A stretch of DNA of 64,000 nt from Bacteroidota bacterium (lineage in GTDB: Bacteria > Bacteroidota > Bacteroidia > Bacteroidales > CAIXZF01). A model generated the notes under the pieces. That model saw nothing but the letters and a program-made list of their open reading frames with translations, had not been told where the DNA came from and ran no database searches. The position numbers were made by a program, and so were the translations under genes. Numbering within the stretch: the stretch's first letter is position 1; every line of letters begins with the position of its first letter. Shown here in pieces: positions 35,827-45,316 of the stretch. The stretch lies in contig JAKLIX010000012.1 of NCBI GenBank assembly GCA_022709385.1, forward strand, positions 89,860-153,859, given 5' to 3'.

Positions 35827-35834
35827 TACCTTTG
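35827..35834 (+). promoter_or_regulatory. -7 box for metK (TACCTTTG)
   Basis: A perfect TAnnTTTG with TTTG at 35806-35809, 17 bases upstream, as a likely -33 element. The leader is about 30 bases and there is no room for a SAM riboswitch. Confidence 0.6.
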
Positions 35835-35867
35835 CAGCTTATTTTTTAACCTACAAACTTATTTACA

Positions 35868-37205
35868 ATGGCATATTATTTCACTTCCGAAAGTGTTTCA
35901 GAAGGCCATCCCGACAAGGTGGCCGACCAGATATCCGACGCCCTGCTGGATGAATTCCTGCGCTGGGATCCCGACAGCAAGGTTGCCTGCGAAACCCTTG
36001 TAACCACGGGTCTTGTGGTATGCAGCGGAGAAGTTAAAACCGAAGGATGGGTCGATATCCAGGACATCGTCCGCCGTACCCTGCGGAAAATTGGCTATAC
36101 CAGGGCCGAATACCAGTTCGAGGCCGAATCCTGCGGAGTGATCTCCACGATTCACGAACAATCCAGGGATATCAACCAGGGGGTCGAGCGCGAAAAGCCG
36201 CAGATGCAGGGTGCCGGCGACCAGGGAATGATGTTCGGCTACGCGCACAACGAAATGGCCAACTTTGCACCCCTTCCCGTCGAAATCGCCCACCGCCTGA
36301 TGCAGGAACTTGCCGCGATCAGGCACGAAGGAAAAGTGATGAAATACCTGCGCCCGGATTCCAAATCCCAGGTCACCATCAGATACAGCGATGAAGGGAA
36401 GGCCGAATGTATCGACACCATCGTGGTGAGCACCCAGCATGACGATTTCGTGCCGGCCGGCGGAAAAACCCCCAGGGACCTGAAAGCCGCCGAACAACAG
36501 ATGCAGGACACCATACGCGAAGACATCAACAAATACCTCCTTCCCAGGGTAAAAAAAGGACTGAAGAAAGAACAACAGAAACTCTTCACCGATACAATGC
36601 GCCTGCTGGTGAATCCCACAGGGAAATTCGTGATCGGCGGACCACACGGAGATACCGGTCTCACAGGCAGAAAGATCATCGTGGACACCTACGGAGGAAG
36701 AGGGGCTCACGGAGGCGGGGCATTCTCCGGGAAGGACGCATCCAAAGTGGATCGTTCTGCTGCCTATGCCATGAGACATATCGCCAAAAACCTTGTCGCT
36801 GCAGGCATTGCATCCGAAGTGCTCGTACAGGTTGCTTACGCCATCGGCGTTGCAGAACCGGTCGGACTCTATGTCAACACCTTCGGCAGTTGCAAGCTAA
36901 AAGACAAGAAAGGAAAAACCATGACAGACGGAGCCATCTCCGAAAAGATCAACCGCATCTTCGACCTTCGCCCCTATGCCATTATCCAGCGCTTCGGCCT
37001 TAAAAACCCTATTTTCCTCCCTACGGCAAGCTACGGACATTTCGGAAGAGATCCCTATACCGAAGAAGTGGCTGTATACTATCCGGTTAAAGGAGCTGCT
37101 AAGATCAACGATAACGGCCGCGTCAAATATTTGAAACAAGTCGAATTCTTCGCCTGGGAAAAAACCGATTATGTCGATATCCTGAAAAAAGAATTCGGAA
37201 TCTGA
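35868..37205 (+). CDS. metK: S-adenosylmethionine synthetase
   Basis: 445 aa, slightly longer than the enterobacterial enzyme but normal for Bacteroidota. [30 protein letters not shown] (methionine/adenine site), [13 protein letters not shown] (P-loop-like) and GGGAFSGKD are all intact. It makes SAM from methionine and ATP; the SAM-dependent methyltransferases in this window depend on it. A strong intrinsic terminator follows 13 bases after the stop. Confidence 0.97.
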   Translation: MAYYFTSESVSEGHPDKVADQISDALLDEFLRWDPDSKVACETLVTTGLVVCSGEVKTEGWVDIQDIVRRTLRKIGYTRAEYQFEAESCGVISTIHEQSRDINQGVEREKPQMQGAGDQGMMFGYAHNEMANFAPLPVEIAHRLMQELAAIRHEGKVMKYLRPDSKSQVTIRYSDEGKAECIDTIVVSTQHDDFVPAGGKTPRDLKAAEQQMQDTIREDINKYLLPRVKKGLKKEQQKLFTDTMRLLVNPTGKFVIGGPHGDTGLTGRKIIVDTYGGRGAHGGGAFSGKDASKVDRSAAYAMRHIAKNLVAAGIASEVLVQVAYAIGVAEPVGLYVNTFGSCKLKDKKGKTMTDGAISEKINRIFDLRPYAIIQRFGLKNPIFLPTASYGHFGRDPYTEEVAVYYPVKGAAKINDNGRVKYLKQVEFFAWEKTDYVDILKKEFGI

Positions 37206-37220
37206 TCCCAAAGCACGAAA

Positions 37221-37259
37221 AAAGAGGCTGTCTCAAAAGCGAGGCAGCCTCTTTTTTTT
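37221..37259 (+). terminator. Intrinsic terminator after metK
   Basis: An 11-base stem (37224-37234 with 37241-37251, one G-T pair), a six-base loop and eight T residues. The A-run before the stem lets it work for the minus-strand direction only weakly. Confidence 0.9.
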
Positions 37260-37306
37260 CAGTGCCGCGTCAAGGTGTCATGGAACAACTGACACACTGA
37301 TGAAAA

Positions 37307-38032
37307 TCAACGGATCACCAATCGTCCCCTTTGCAGTTCATTCCCTTCACGGCCTGCTTCGTACAGATAGATTCCTGCATCAAGATGTTGAACGTCAATT
37401 GATTGTGTTTCTTCTGGCTTGATCAGGGTCTCTTGCACCATCCTTCCGTTCAGGTCGAACAGGCGGAAAGGCATCGCTTCCCCGGTTTCGATACCGTTCA
37501 TATCAACAAATACCTGACCATAGGCAGGATTCGGGTATACCTTAAACTGTCTGCCTTCTGCTTCCGCCGGACTGGAGACACCAACCGTACCGGCATTGAA
37601 CCAGATTTCCACCGCAATAGAATCGTTGGCATTCTGACTGTCGAAGAACACATACATGATTTTGGTAATCCCGTGTGCTCCCAAGGCGTCGTAATCACCG
37701 CTGAAGTGGGTGAAGTCAGTTGAATTGGCCGGAATGGTCAGGGGAGACGGTGAAACAAAAACATCTGGCGGATAACACTGTATCCAGCAAAAGTAGTTGA
37801 TGGTATTGGGCACCTCATACAGCACGATCTTTTTCACCATGACATCCAGATCGGCAGATGTATTGTTGGTGACATACACATAGGCTGTCAGCACGAGGTT
37901 GGCATCGCCGGAAACCATGATGGTCTGACCATTGGTGATGCTTCCGCTGGCATTGGACAGACTGAGACTCTGCGATGAGAGACTGAAGGCACTGATTAAG
38001 AATACACTGATCAGTAAGAGTAATTTTTTCAT
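37307..38032 (-). CDS. Small T9SS-sorted secreted protein
   Basis: 241 aa from the ATG at 38032, giving the signal peptide KKLLLLISVFLISAFSLSSQ. Residues 20-150 form one beta-rich domain (for example VVTNNTSADLDVMVKKIVLY-like alternation with two Cys in CWIQC) with no known family. The last 80 residues are a type A sorting domain: FKVYPNPAYGQVFVDMNG, then PFRLFDLNGRMV and LDAGIYLYEA. It should be exported by the type IX system. It is divergent from the Omp28-like genes. Confidence 0.82.
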   Translation of the reverse strand: MKKLLLLISVFLISAFSLSSQSLSLSNASGSITNGQTIMVSGDANLVLTAYVYVTNNTSADLDVMVKKIVLYEVPNTINYFCWIQCYPPDVFVSPSPLTIPANSTDFTHFSGDYDALGAHGITKIMYVFFDSQNANDSIAVEIWFNAGTVGVSSPAEAEGRQFKVYPNPAYGQVFVDMNGIETGEAMPFRLFDLNGRMVQETLIKPEETQSIDVQHLDAGIYLYEAGREGNELQRGRLVIR

Positions 38033-38053
38033 AAATATGAAGTATTGAGCATA

Positions 38054-38084
38054 CAAAAGTATTGATATTTTCTTTTATCAACAA
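38054..38084 (-). promoter_or_regulatory. Promoter of the small T9SS protein gene
   Basis: On the minus strand TTG (38082-38084), 20 bases, TACTTTTG (38054-38061). This is close to the Bacteroidota TTG-N19-TAnnTTTG consensus. Confidence 0.6.
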
Positions 38085-38135
38085 GCTGCTTTTCATAACT
38101 TATCATGCAAGGCTGGTTGAAAACGTGCAAAATGC

Positions 38136-38164
38136 TTGTACTTTCGAAAATTGTTTTACATTTG
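38136..38164 (+). promoter_or_regulatory. Promoter of the first Omp28-like gene
   Basis: TTG at 38136-38138, 18 bases, then TACATTTG at 38157-38164; the start codon is 29 bases downstream. Confidence 0.6.
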
Positions 38165-38193
38165 CTTTCCGGGAAACTGATAAACTGCCGGCT

Positions 38194-39885
38194 ATGAAAC
38201 GAAGCCTGATTGCGGCCTGTTTGATCTGTTCCCTGCAGTTCTGTGTATTGGCGCAGTCTGGCAGGGTTTTGTTGGTGGAAACCTTCACCAATGCTTCCTG
38301 TCTTTCGTGTGCCGTACAGAATCCTGGCCTGCACAGCCTGTTGTCGGAATATCCCGGCCGGGTTGTCAGCGTGAATTATCACGTGGGCTGGCCCGCAGGG
38401 GATCCCTTTTACAGCCACAGCGCCTCTGATGTGAATGCCAGGGCGCAGTTTTACCGGATTACAGGCATTCCCTACTGTGAAATGAATGGATCATCCCTCA
38501 CCGGTGACCATTACCAGGGTGCCCCGGTGAATCTGAAAGCCGAAGCCATAGAAAAAACCCTGGACCTGCCTTCGCCTCTTCAAATCACCCTTGATCACCA
38601 ACAAACGGCAAGTGGTGACAGCATCCTTATCCATGTGAATATCAGGGCACTGGAAGCAATGCAAGGAGACCCGGCTGTTTTCGTGGCCGTAGTCGAAAAG
38701 TCAGTGGAATACGAACTTCCTCCGGGTACCAACGGTGAAAAAAGATTCAGTCATGTCCTGAAAAAATTGCTTCCGGATCCTGAAGGTTTGTCCCTGCCCC
38801 GCGTCCTGAACCCTGAAGAGAATATCGCATACGATTTTACCTGGACGCCCCGTGGCATGAACGATCTGCGCCAGCTCTGCGTGGTGGCCTGGGTGCAGGA
38901 CAGGCAAAGCAAAATAATCCACCAGGCCGCCTTCAGCCCTCCGAAAGGTCCCGACCTGCTGAACGCCGCCATCCTTCAAATCAACAAACCCGGAAAACAA
39001 CACTGCGACAATCACCTCGGCCCGGAAGTACGCATCGCTAACCTGGGCGGTGTCCCGCTCAGATCGCTGAATATTTACTATTCCGTCAACGGAAGCCCGA
39101 CCCGCTCCTATTCCTGGAACGGTTCCCTCGCTTTCCTTGAAAGCACCTCCATTAGCCTTCCAAAAGTGAAGTTCGACCTGCATTCCACCAGAAATACCCT
39201 TAGCGTCTGGTGCGGGCAACCCAACGATCAGGCAGACGCCGTGCCGGAAGATGATGCCATGGTGATGCATTTCGATGCCGGTTTCACCGTCGGCCCCCAA
39301 ATTACGATCGACCTGCTCACCGATGCATACCCGGGTGAAACCACATGGAAAATCATCAGCAGTGCCGGAGGTATCATCGCCCAGGGTGGTCCCTACGCCG
39401 GCGCCCATACGCTTTACTCCCACGACATCACCCTTCCTGATGAAGGATGCTACGACCTGGTCTTCTACGATGCGGCCGGCGACGGTGTCCACGGAAAATA
39501 CGGCAAGGGATATGTCCGGATCAAAGACCAGAACAAACAAGTCTTCTGGGAAGGCGGAACTTTTGAAAATGAAGTCATGGTTCCCGTGAAAGTAGATATG
39601 AGTCTCGGAACCAAAGAACAGGAAAGCATCGGCGACTTCCAGGTCTTTCCCAATCCCTTCGACAATACAGCCACCATCAGCTTGTACCTTCCTACAGATC
39701 AAAACATTACACTTCGTGTACTGAATGAAGTGGGCCAGACGGTTTATTTTATGGATAAAGTCCTCTTTACGGCCGGAAGCCATACCATCGACCTGAACGG
39801 CGAAACCTGGACCCCGGGCATCTATTTTATCAAGTTGTTCACCGGTAACACCCTGCTTACCAAGAAACTCAGTCTTACCAAGTAA
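38194..39885 (+). CDS. Omp28-like thioredoxin-fold protein with T9SS sorting domain (paralogue 1)
   Basis: 563 aa from the ATG at 38194, with signal peptide SLIAACLICSLQFCVLAQ. The first domain (about 25-260) matches Omp28-related proteins: LVETFTNASCLSCAVQNPGL carries a CxxC-like pair (CLSC), followed by VNYHVGWPAGDPFY and the cis-proline region ITGIPYCEMNG. A middle beta-rich domain ends with AGDGVHGKYGKGY. The C-terminus is a type A sorting domain (QVFPNPFDNTATISLYLPT, TPGIYFIKLF). It is a surface or extracellular protein, possibly a thiol oxidoreductase. Its tandem paralogue starts 99 bases downstream. Confidence 0.85.
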   Translation: MKRSLIAACLICSLQFCVLAQSGRVLLVETFTNASCLSCAVQNPGLHSLLSEYPGRVVSVNYHVGWPAGDPFYSHSASDVNARAQFYRITGIPYCEMNGSSLTGDHYQGAPVNLKAEAIEKTLDLPSPLQITLDHQQTASGDSILIHVNIRALEAMQGDPAVFVAVVEKSVEYELPPGTNGEKRFSHVLKKLLPDPEGLSLPRVLNPEENIAYDFTWTPRGMNDLRQLCVVAWVQDRQSKIIHQAAFSPPKGPDLLNAAILQINKPGKQHCDNHLGPEVRIANLGGVPLRSLNIYYSVNGSPTRSYSWNGSLAFLESTSISLPKVKFDLHSTRNTLSVWCGQPNDQADAVPEDDAMVMHFDAGFTVGPQITIDLLTDAYPGETTWKIISSAGGIIAQGGPYAGAHTLYSHDITLPDEGCYDLVFYDAAGDGVHGKYGKGYVRIKDQNKQVFWEGGTFENEVMVPVKVDMSLGTKEQESIGDFQVFPNPFDNTATISLYLPTDQNITLRVLNEVGQTVYFMDKVLFTAGSHTIDLNGETWTPGIYFIKLFTGNTLLTKKLSLTK

Positions 39886-39984
39886 TTCCCCTGACTTCAC
39901 TTTCAGCACAGCAGGGCAACATTTTCCCGTAGTTTATGTCTTTGTGAACGTCTGTTTTATGTCAAATCTAAATACGTATATGTC

Positions 39985-41682
39985 ATGAAGTATCTGTTTC
40001 TGTCCTTCATTACCTGGTTCTTTGGTTTTACCGCAATCCATGCCCAGCAGGAATCCCAGCGTCTGGTGCTGGCAGAAGAATTCACCAATGCCAGCTGTGG
40101 TCCCTGTGCGTCGCAAAACCCGGCATTTGATGCCTTGCTGGCAGCCAATGCCACTAAGATCACATCCATTAAATACCATACGAACTGGCCGGGTACCGAT
40201 CCCATGAATGCCCAAAATCCGCAGGATGCAGCTGCCAGGGTCACCTATTACCAGGTTTCAGGGGTTCCTTATTGCAGGATGGACGGCGCCGTGGTAAACG
40301 GATCCGCTTATTCCGGAGCACCTTCCAATCTTACCCAGGCTAAGATAGATGCTGCCTGGGCTGTGCCATCCCCTTACGAAATGCAACTGTACCAGTACAT
40401 TCCCCCTTCAAACGACAGCGTTTACCTGAGCCTGCTGATCCATGCCACCGATCCCGATGCAGGCAGCCTGGTAGCCCATCTGGCCGTGATCGAAAAACAC
40501 ATTCATTTTAATTCAGCGCCGGGAGGCAACGGAGAAAAAGACTTCTACAATGTAATGAAGAAACTGCTTCCGGGTAAAAACGGAACCGTCCTGCCGGCTT
40601 CATGGACCGCAGGCGATTATGTCGTGCTTGATTATGCCTGGGCTTTCGCCAATGTGTATAATCCTGTCGAGGTTGCAGCTGTAGCCTTCGTGCAGAATAA
40701 TTCCGATAAAAATGTCCGCCAGGCAGTCAACAGTTCCTCCACACCCCTGATCCCTGTTTATTCAAGGGATGCCGCCATCCTCAGGGTGGAAGAAGTTCCG
40801 CTGAATGCCTGCTCCATGAAACTGAGCCCCGCGGTCACCATACGCAACAACGGCAGCCAGCCCCTCACAAGCCTCAATATCAGGTATTCCGTGAACGGTG
40901 AACCGGCTCAGACCTATGCCTGGACAGGCAATCTTGCATCCTGGGAAAAAACCAGGATCACCATTCCTGAATTCATGTTCGCCCTGGCAGACCAGAATTC
41001 CCTGGTGGTTACGGCCGAAGATCCCAACGGCCAGGCCGATGAGTATGTTAAGAACAACAGTGTTACGGTGAATTTCCCAAAAGCGCCGACCGTGTACCGT
41101 AAAATGCAGCTCAGCCTCAGGACCGACAACAACCCCCAGGAAACCACCTGGGAGATCAGGGATGAGACAGGCGGACTGCTCACTTCTTCAGGTGTCATCA
41201 CCCAGGCCAACACCCTGCTCACTTTTCCGATCCAGATTCCCACGGGCGGATGCTATACTTTCACTGTCTTTGATGCAGGCGGCAACGGACTCTGCTGCAC
41301 GCAGGGATACGGCTATTACCAGCTGCTGGATTCCACCGGCGCCCTGATAGGCGAAGGCGACCAGTTCGGCAACCATGTGACACATGCTTTCCGCATTCAC
41401 AGCGCGGCCGGTCTGGAAGAAACTGATCCAGTCAGCGGACTGGAGGTATTCCCCAATCCATTCGGGGATGTCCTGAGTCTGAGGTTCACAAAGTCCGCCA
41501 CCAGCGGGTTCCGGGTGCGCATCCTCACCCCGGCCGGCATGGAGGTATTTGACAAGACCTACACGGGAATGTTACCCGGCACGCATGAACTGGAAATTTC
41601 CACCGCGATGCTGAGCCCCGGAGTTTATATCCTTGAAGCAGGGAATGACCACAGGAGCAAGATCGTCAAGATCAGGCGCTAA
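39985..41682 (+). CDS. Omp28-like thioredoxin-fold protein with T9SS sorting domain (paralogue 2)
   Basis: 565 aa, same layout as the preceding gene: signal peptide, LAEEFTNASCGPCASQNPAF with a true CGPC active site, KYHTNWPGTDPMNA, VSGVPYCRMDG, a middle domain with FDAGGNGLCCTQGYG, and a type A sorting domain (EVFPNPFGDVLSLRFT, LSPGVYILEA). CGPC is the classical thioredoxin pair, whereas the first paralogue has CLSC, so the two may differ in redox behaviour. It converges on hutU with 14 bases between stops. Confidence 0.86.
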   Translation: MKYLFLSFITWFFGFTAIHAQQESQRLVLAEEFTNASCGPCASQNPAFDALLAANATKITSIKYHTNWPGTDPMNAQNPQDAAARVTYYQVSGVPYCRMDGAVVNGSAYSGAPSNLTQAKIDAAWAVPSPYEMQLYQYIPPSNDSVYLSLLIHATDPDAGSLVAHLAVIEKHIHFNSAPGGNGEKDFYNVMKKLLPGKNGTVLPASWTAGDYVVLDYAWAFANVYNPVEVAAVAFVQNNSDKNVRQAVNSSSTPLIPVYSRDAAILRVEEVPLNACSMKLSPAVTIRNNGSQPLTSLNIRYSVNGEPAQTYAWTGNLASWEKTRITIPEFMFALADQNSLVVTAEDPNGQADEYVKNNSVTVNFPKAPTVYRKMQLSLRTDNNPQETTWEIRDETGGLLTSSGVITQANTLLTFPIQIPTGGCYTFTVFDAGGNGLCCTQGYGYYQLLDSTGALIGEGDQFGNHVTHAFRIHSAAGLEETDPVSGLEVFPNPFGDVLSLRFTKSATSGFRVRILTPAGMEVFDKTYTGMLPGTHELEISTAMLSPGVYILEAGNDHRSKIVKIRR

Positions 41683-41696
41683 AGAGGCCGGGACGC

Positions 41697-43697
41697 TTAG
41701 AACAATCCTTCGATCACTTCGTCATTCACACTTGCGGGAAGTGTCACTTTCAGCAGGGGCTCCTTTTCCATGGCTTTGCGGATGGCGAAGTCCGCATTCG
41801 GGTTTCTTGCCCAGCTTCTGCGGGCGATCCCGTTGTTGACATCCCAGAAAAGCATGTTGTGCAGGCGTCTGGAAGCTTCCGGGCTGCCGTCGAGCAGCAT
41901 TCCGAAGCCTCCGTTGATCACTTCACCCCAGCCGACGCCGCCCCCATTATGCAGCGATACCCAGGTAGCGCCGCGGAAGGCATCTCCGATCACATTCTGA
42001 ACAGCCATGTCAGCTGTAAAACGTGATCCGTCATAGATGTTTGCCGTTTCACGGTAAGGGGAATCCGTGCCGGAAACATCGTGATGGTCGCGGCCAAGCA
42101 CTACGGGGGCTGAGATTCTTCCCGCTGCAATGGCACGGTTGAATGCTTCCGCTATCCGTATCCTTCCCTCACTGTCGGCATACAGTATCCTTGCCTGGGA
42201 ACCCACCACCAGCTTGTTTTCACCGGCTGCCCTGATCCACTGCAGGTTGTCGTCCAACTGCTGCCTGATCTCAGGAGGAGCCTGCATGCTCATTTGTTGC
42301 AGGGTTTCTGCGGCAATACGATCAGTGGTTTCGAGGTCCTCCGGCCTTCCGGAGGTACACACCCACCGGAAGGGGCCAAAGCCATAATCGAAGCACATCG
42401 GACCCATGATGTCTTCCACGTAGGAAGGGTAAATAAAGCTGCCGTCTGCTTTGAATATATCTGCTCCGGCCCTGCCTGCCTCGAGTAAAAAAGCATTGCC
42501 GTAATCCCAGAAATACATGCCGCGCGCCGTCATGGTTTTGATGGCATTCACCTGGCGGATCAGCGATGATTTCACCTGCTGCCTGAAGCCTTCAGGATCG
42601 GACACCATCATCCGGTTCGACTCCCCGAAGCTGAGCCCTGCGGGGTAATAGCCCCCGGCCCAGGGATTGTGCAGGGAAGTCTGGTCGGAACCCAGTTCCA
42701 CTTTTACATTTTCCGCGGCGAGCTTTTCCCAGAGGTCGACGATATTGCCCTGGTAAGCAAGCGAAACGGCTTCCTCTGCCAGTCTGGCAGTTTCAATCCG
42801 CTGCATTAAAGCATCCAGATCGTCAAACACTTCATCCACCCAACCCTGGCTGTGCCGGGTACGGATCACGCGCGGATTGATCTCCGCGATTACGCCGATG
42901 GCTCCTGCAATGACAGTAGCCTTTGCCTGGGCACCACTCATACCGCCCAGTCCGGAAGTGACGAACACCTTACCCGCCAGCTTTCCGTCTCCGTGTAAAC
43001 GGCCGGCATTCAGCACCGTGATGGTGGTGCCGTGCACGATACCCTGGGGACCAATATACATATAAGACCCGGCCGTCATCTGGCCGTACTGGGTCACACC
43101 CAAGGCATTATAACGCTCCCAGTCGTCGGGTTTGGAATAATTCGGAATCATCATTCCGTTGGTTACCACAACGCGCGGTGCCTCGGGGTGAGAAGGGAAC
43201 AAACCGAGCGGATGCCCGGAATACATCACCAGGGTCTGCTCATCTGTCATCTCCGCAAGGTATTGCATGCTCAGCAGGTACTGGGCCCAGTTCTGAAAGA
43301 CCGCACCGTTGCCTCCGTATGTGATCAGTTCGTTCGGATGCTGGGCAACCCGGGGATCGAGGTTGTTCGAAAGCATCAGCATGATGGCCGCCGCCTGTAC
43401 GGAACGATGCGGATACTCGCTGATGGGCCGGGCATAAATGGGATAATCGGGCCGGAAACGGTACATGTATATCCTGCCGTAATCATGCAACTCCTGCAGG
43501 AACTCCGGAGCCAGCTGGGCATGATGACGCGGATGGAAGTAACGCAGCGCATTGCGTACCGCCAGCTTCTTCTCTTCCATGCTGAGAATGTCTTTCCGTT
43601 TTGGTGCATGATTCACCGTATCATCCCAGGCCTTCTTTTCTGGCAGGGATAGGGGAATCCCTGCCAGAACAGCCTGTTGAAAATCGTTTAAGCTCAT
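41697..43697 (-). CDS. hutU: Urocanate hydratase
   Basis: 666 aa, the longer form found in Bacteroidota (the classical enzyme is about 560). YSGHPLGLFPSHPEAPRVVV, followed by ITYGGNGAVFQNW-type NAD-binding sequence and later VFVTSGLGGMSGAQAKA, identify the family. It converts urocanate to imidazolone propionate in histidine breakdown, using NAD+ as an electrophilic cofactor. hutH, hutI and the final hydrolase or formiminotransferase are not adjacent, so the pathway is split or partly missing. It has a 127-base upstream gap without a clear TAnnTTTG box. Confidence 0.93.
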   Translation of the reverse strand: MSLNDFQQAVLAGIPLSLPEKKAWDDTVNHAPKRKDILSMEEKKLAVRNALRYFHPRHHAQLAPEFLQELHDYGRIYMYRFRPDYPIYARPISEYPHRSVQAAAIMLMLSNNLDPRVAQHPNELITYGGNGAVFQNWAQYLLSMQYLAEMTDEQTLVMYSGHPLGLFPSHPEAPRVVVTNGMMIPNYSKPDDWERYNALGVTQYGQMTAGSYMYIGPQGIVHGTTITVLNAGRLHGDGKLAGKVFVTSGLGGMSGAQAKATVIAGAIGVIAEINPRVIRTRHSQGWVDEVFDDLDALMQRIETARLAEEAVSLAYQGNIVDLWEKLAAENVKVELGSDQTSLHNPWAGGYYPAGLSFGESNRMMVSDPEGFRQQVKSSLIRQVNAIKTMTARGMYFWDYGNAFLLEAGRAGADIFKADGSFIYPSYVEDIMGPMCFDYGFGPFRWVCTSGRPEDLETTDRIAAETLQQMSMQAPPEIRQQLDDNLQWIRAAGENKLVVGSQARILYADSEGRIRIAEAFNRAIAAGRISAPVVLGRDHHDVSGTDSPYRETANIYDGSRFTADMAVQNVIGDAFRGATWVSLHNGGGVGWGEVINGGFGMLLDGSPEASRRLHNMLFWDVNNGIARRSWARNPNADFAIRKAMEKEPLLKVTLPASVNDEVIEGLF

Positions 43698-43824
43698 CTT
43701 TTGTCAATTGTTTACTCCGGCAAAGCAAGGGTATCTATGGGAATTCCGGCAGGACTTCCTCACTGTGCACCGCTGTATTACCTGAAGGAGAAAGCTGTCT
43801 GTATTTCCCCTTGCCCTGCGACTG

Positions 43825-44688
43825 TTATTCGGTCTCTATCACCAGGATCTTGGAAGTTTCCCAGAATTTTGCAGCATTGGTGATCACGAGCTTGTCCACC
43901 TTTTTGGGCCCCCCTTCGAAGCGGTAACTGTCGCCCGGATGGGAGGTGATCATTTTGGCCTTTTTGCAGTTTAGCGGAAGTTCCGAAAACTTTGTGATGT
44001 CGATCTTCGTCAGGTAAGAATGATCGAAATCGGCACCCAGTTTCTTGTCCTTGCCGATACCGATAAATCCTCCCGTCTTGGTGATAATGCCTTTCTCCCT
44101 CAGTTCCTTTGAGCTGCCGTAAACATACCAAGCCGTGTTCAGTTCAGATACCCTGGCCTGTATGATCTCATCCTTGATGCGTCCTTCCTCCGTCAGGGTA
44201 TCGACCCTCGCATTGAGTTCCTCCACCTTAAAATTCATCTTCACCAATTCCTCTTTCAATCCGTTGATCTCAATTTCCTTTTCTTCGATCTGCCGGGTCA
44301 TGCGGTCAACCACTTTCTCAAACTCAGCAATCCTCAGGTTGGCTTCCTTGAGTTTCTTGTTCAGCAGGGCAATGGTCCGCTTGTTCTTGATCATGAGTTC
44401 ATTGATCACCTGGATGTCCTCGTTGATCCTGTCCCTGGCATTGCTGCCCATTTCGGGATTGTCTTTCGCATTCTGCGAGATCACTGCCTGCTTGGCTTTG
44501 ATCAGGTCGAGGTTGTCCTCAATCTCGTTGAAGGCCTGAAAAAGTAACTGGATGGTTGAATCCTTCTTCAGGGTTTCAGCCGCAAGGCGTTTGTTGTCCT
44601 CCTGCAAACCCTCAATCTCCTTTTGCTTGCATCCCCAGCCGAAAGCAAGCAGGAATGCCATGATGATAGTGAAGTGCCTGGTTTTCAT
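43825..44688 (-). CDS. Coiled-coil lipoprotein of unknown function
   Basis: 287 aa from the ATG at 44688; a TTG two codons earlier is the alternative. The start MKTRHFTIIMAFLLAFGWGC is a lipoprotein signal with the lipobox Cys about residue 20. Residues 25-170 are heptad-rich coiled coil (for example KKLKEANLRIAEFEKVVDR). The C-terminal 90 residues form a separate conserved-looking domain (AWYVYGSSKELREKGIITKT, then SYRFEGGPKKVDKL). Similar proteins are widespread but unnamed in Bacteroidota. It lies between the sigma factor gene and hutU. Confidence 0.75.
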   Translation of the reverse strand: MKTRHFTIIMAFLLAFGWGCKQKEIEGLQEDNKRLAAETLKKDSTIQLLFQAFNEIEDNLDLIKAKQAVISQNAKDNPEMGSNARDRINEDIQVINELMIKNKRTIALLNKKLKEANLRIAEFEKVVDRMTRQIEEKEIEINGLKEELVKMNFKVEELNARVDTLTEEGRIKDEIIQARVSELNTAWYVYGSSKELREKGIITKTGGFIGIGKDKKLGADFDHSYLTKIDITKFSELPLNCKKAKMITSHPGDSYRFEGGPKKVDKLVITNAAKFWETSKILVIETE

Positions 44689-44704
44689 ATGCAATACATT
44701 ATGT

Positions 44705-45316
44705 TTAAATTTTTTCCTGGGAATTTTTCAGTATCTGGTAAAGGAATTCCCTCGCCCTGAAAAGCTGGGCTTTTACTGTTCCAAGCGGCAGGTTGAGTTC
44801 GGTGGCAATCTCCTCATAGGAAAGCTCCTGAAAATATCTCATTTCCACCAGTTTACGGTAATGTGGCTTCAGTTTTTCAACCACTTGCCGCATCAGCTTG
44901 ATCTTCTGTTTTTTAATAATACTTTCCTCAGGATCGGGCACAGAGGAAGGCAGCTTGCTGGCCATGTCCTCCCCGTCATCTTCATAGTTCAGGGACTGGT
45001 CGAGCGAAAAGGTATTCTTTTTCCTTTTCCTGATGAAATCGATGCAGTTGTTGGAAGCGATCTTGAACAGCCAGGTACTGAAGGCGAACTCGGGTGTATA
45101 CTGATGCAGGTTCTTGAAGGCCTTGCCGAAGGCTTCGATGGTCAGATCATCGGCATCGGTGGGATCATTGGTCATTTTCAACAGCATGAAATAGAGTGAA
45201 TCCCTGTAATGATGCATCAGCTCCGCATAAGCGCCCTGATCTCCGTTGTTCAATGCCAGTTGCACCAGTTTGTAATCGCGGATTGCTTTTTCAGTAAGGT
45301 GGGAAATCACTTCCAT
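44705..45316 (-). CDS. ECF-type RNA polymerase sigma factor
   Basis: 203 aa. Region 2 reads DADDLTIEAFGKAFKNL with FSTWLFKIASNNCIDFIRK, and region 4 has LSYEEIATELNLPLGTVKAQLFRARE, an HTH. A 60-residue linker separates them. No anti-sigma gene follows; instead the gene is overlapped by ten bases with the upstream glycosyltransferase gene and is 16 bases from the lipoprotein gene downstream. Its regulon cannot be told from sequence. Confidence 0.92.
   Translation of the reverse strand: MEVISHLTEKAIRDYKLVQLALNNGDQGAYAELMHHYRDSLYFMLLKMTNDPTDADDLTIEAFGKAFKNLHQYTPEFAFSTWLFKIASNNCIDFIRKRKKNTFSLDQSLNYEDDGEDMASKLPSSVPDPEESIIKKQKIKLMRQVVEKLKPHYRKLVEMRYFQELSYEEIATELNLPLGTVKAQLFRAREFLYQILKNSQEKI

Noticed and set aside
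35806..35867. Possible SAM riboswitch before metK
   Set aside because: The intergenic region is 62 bases, with the promoter in it; too short for any known SAM riboswitch.
35898..39909. Long minus-strand frames opposite metK and the first Omp28-like gene (up to about 400 codons)
   Set aside because: They mirror strongly coding plus-strand genes with certain identities; their products look like reversed codon composition with no family match.
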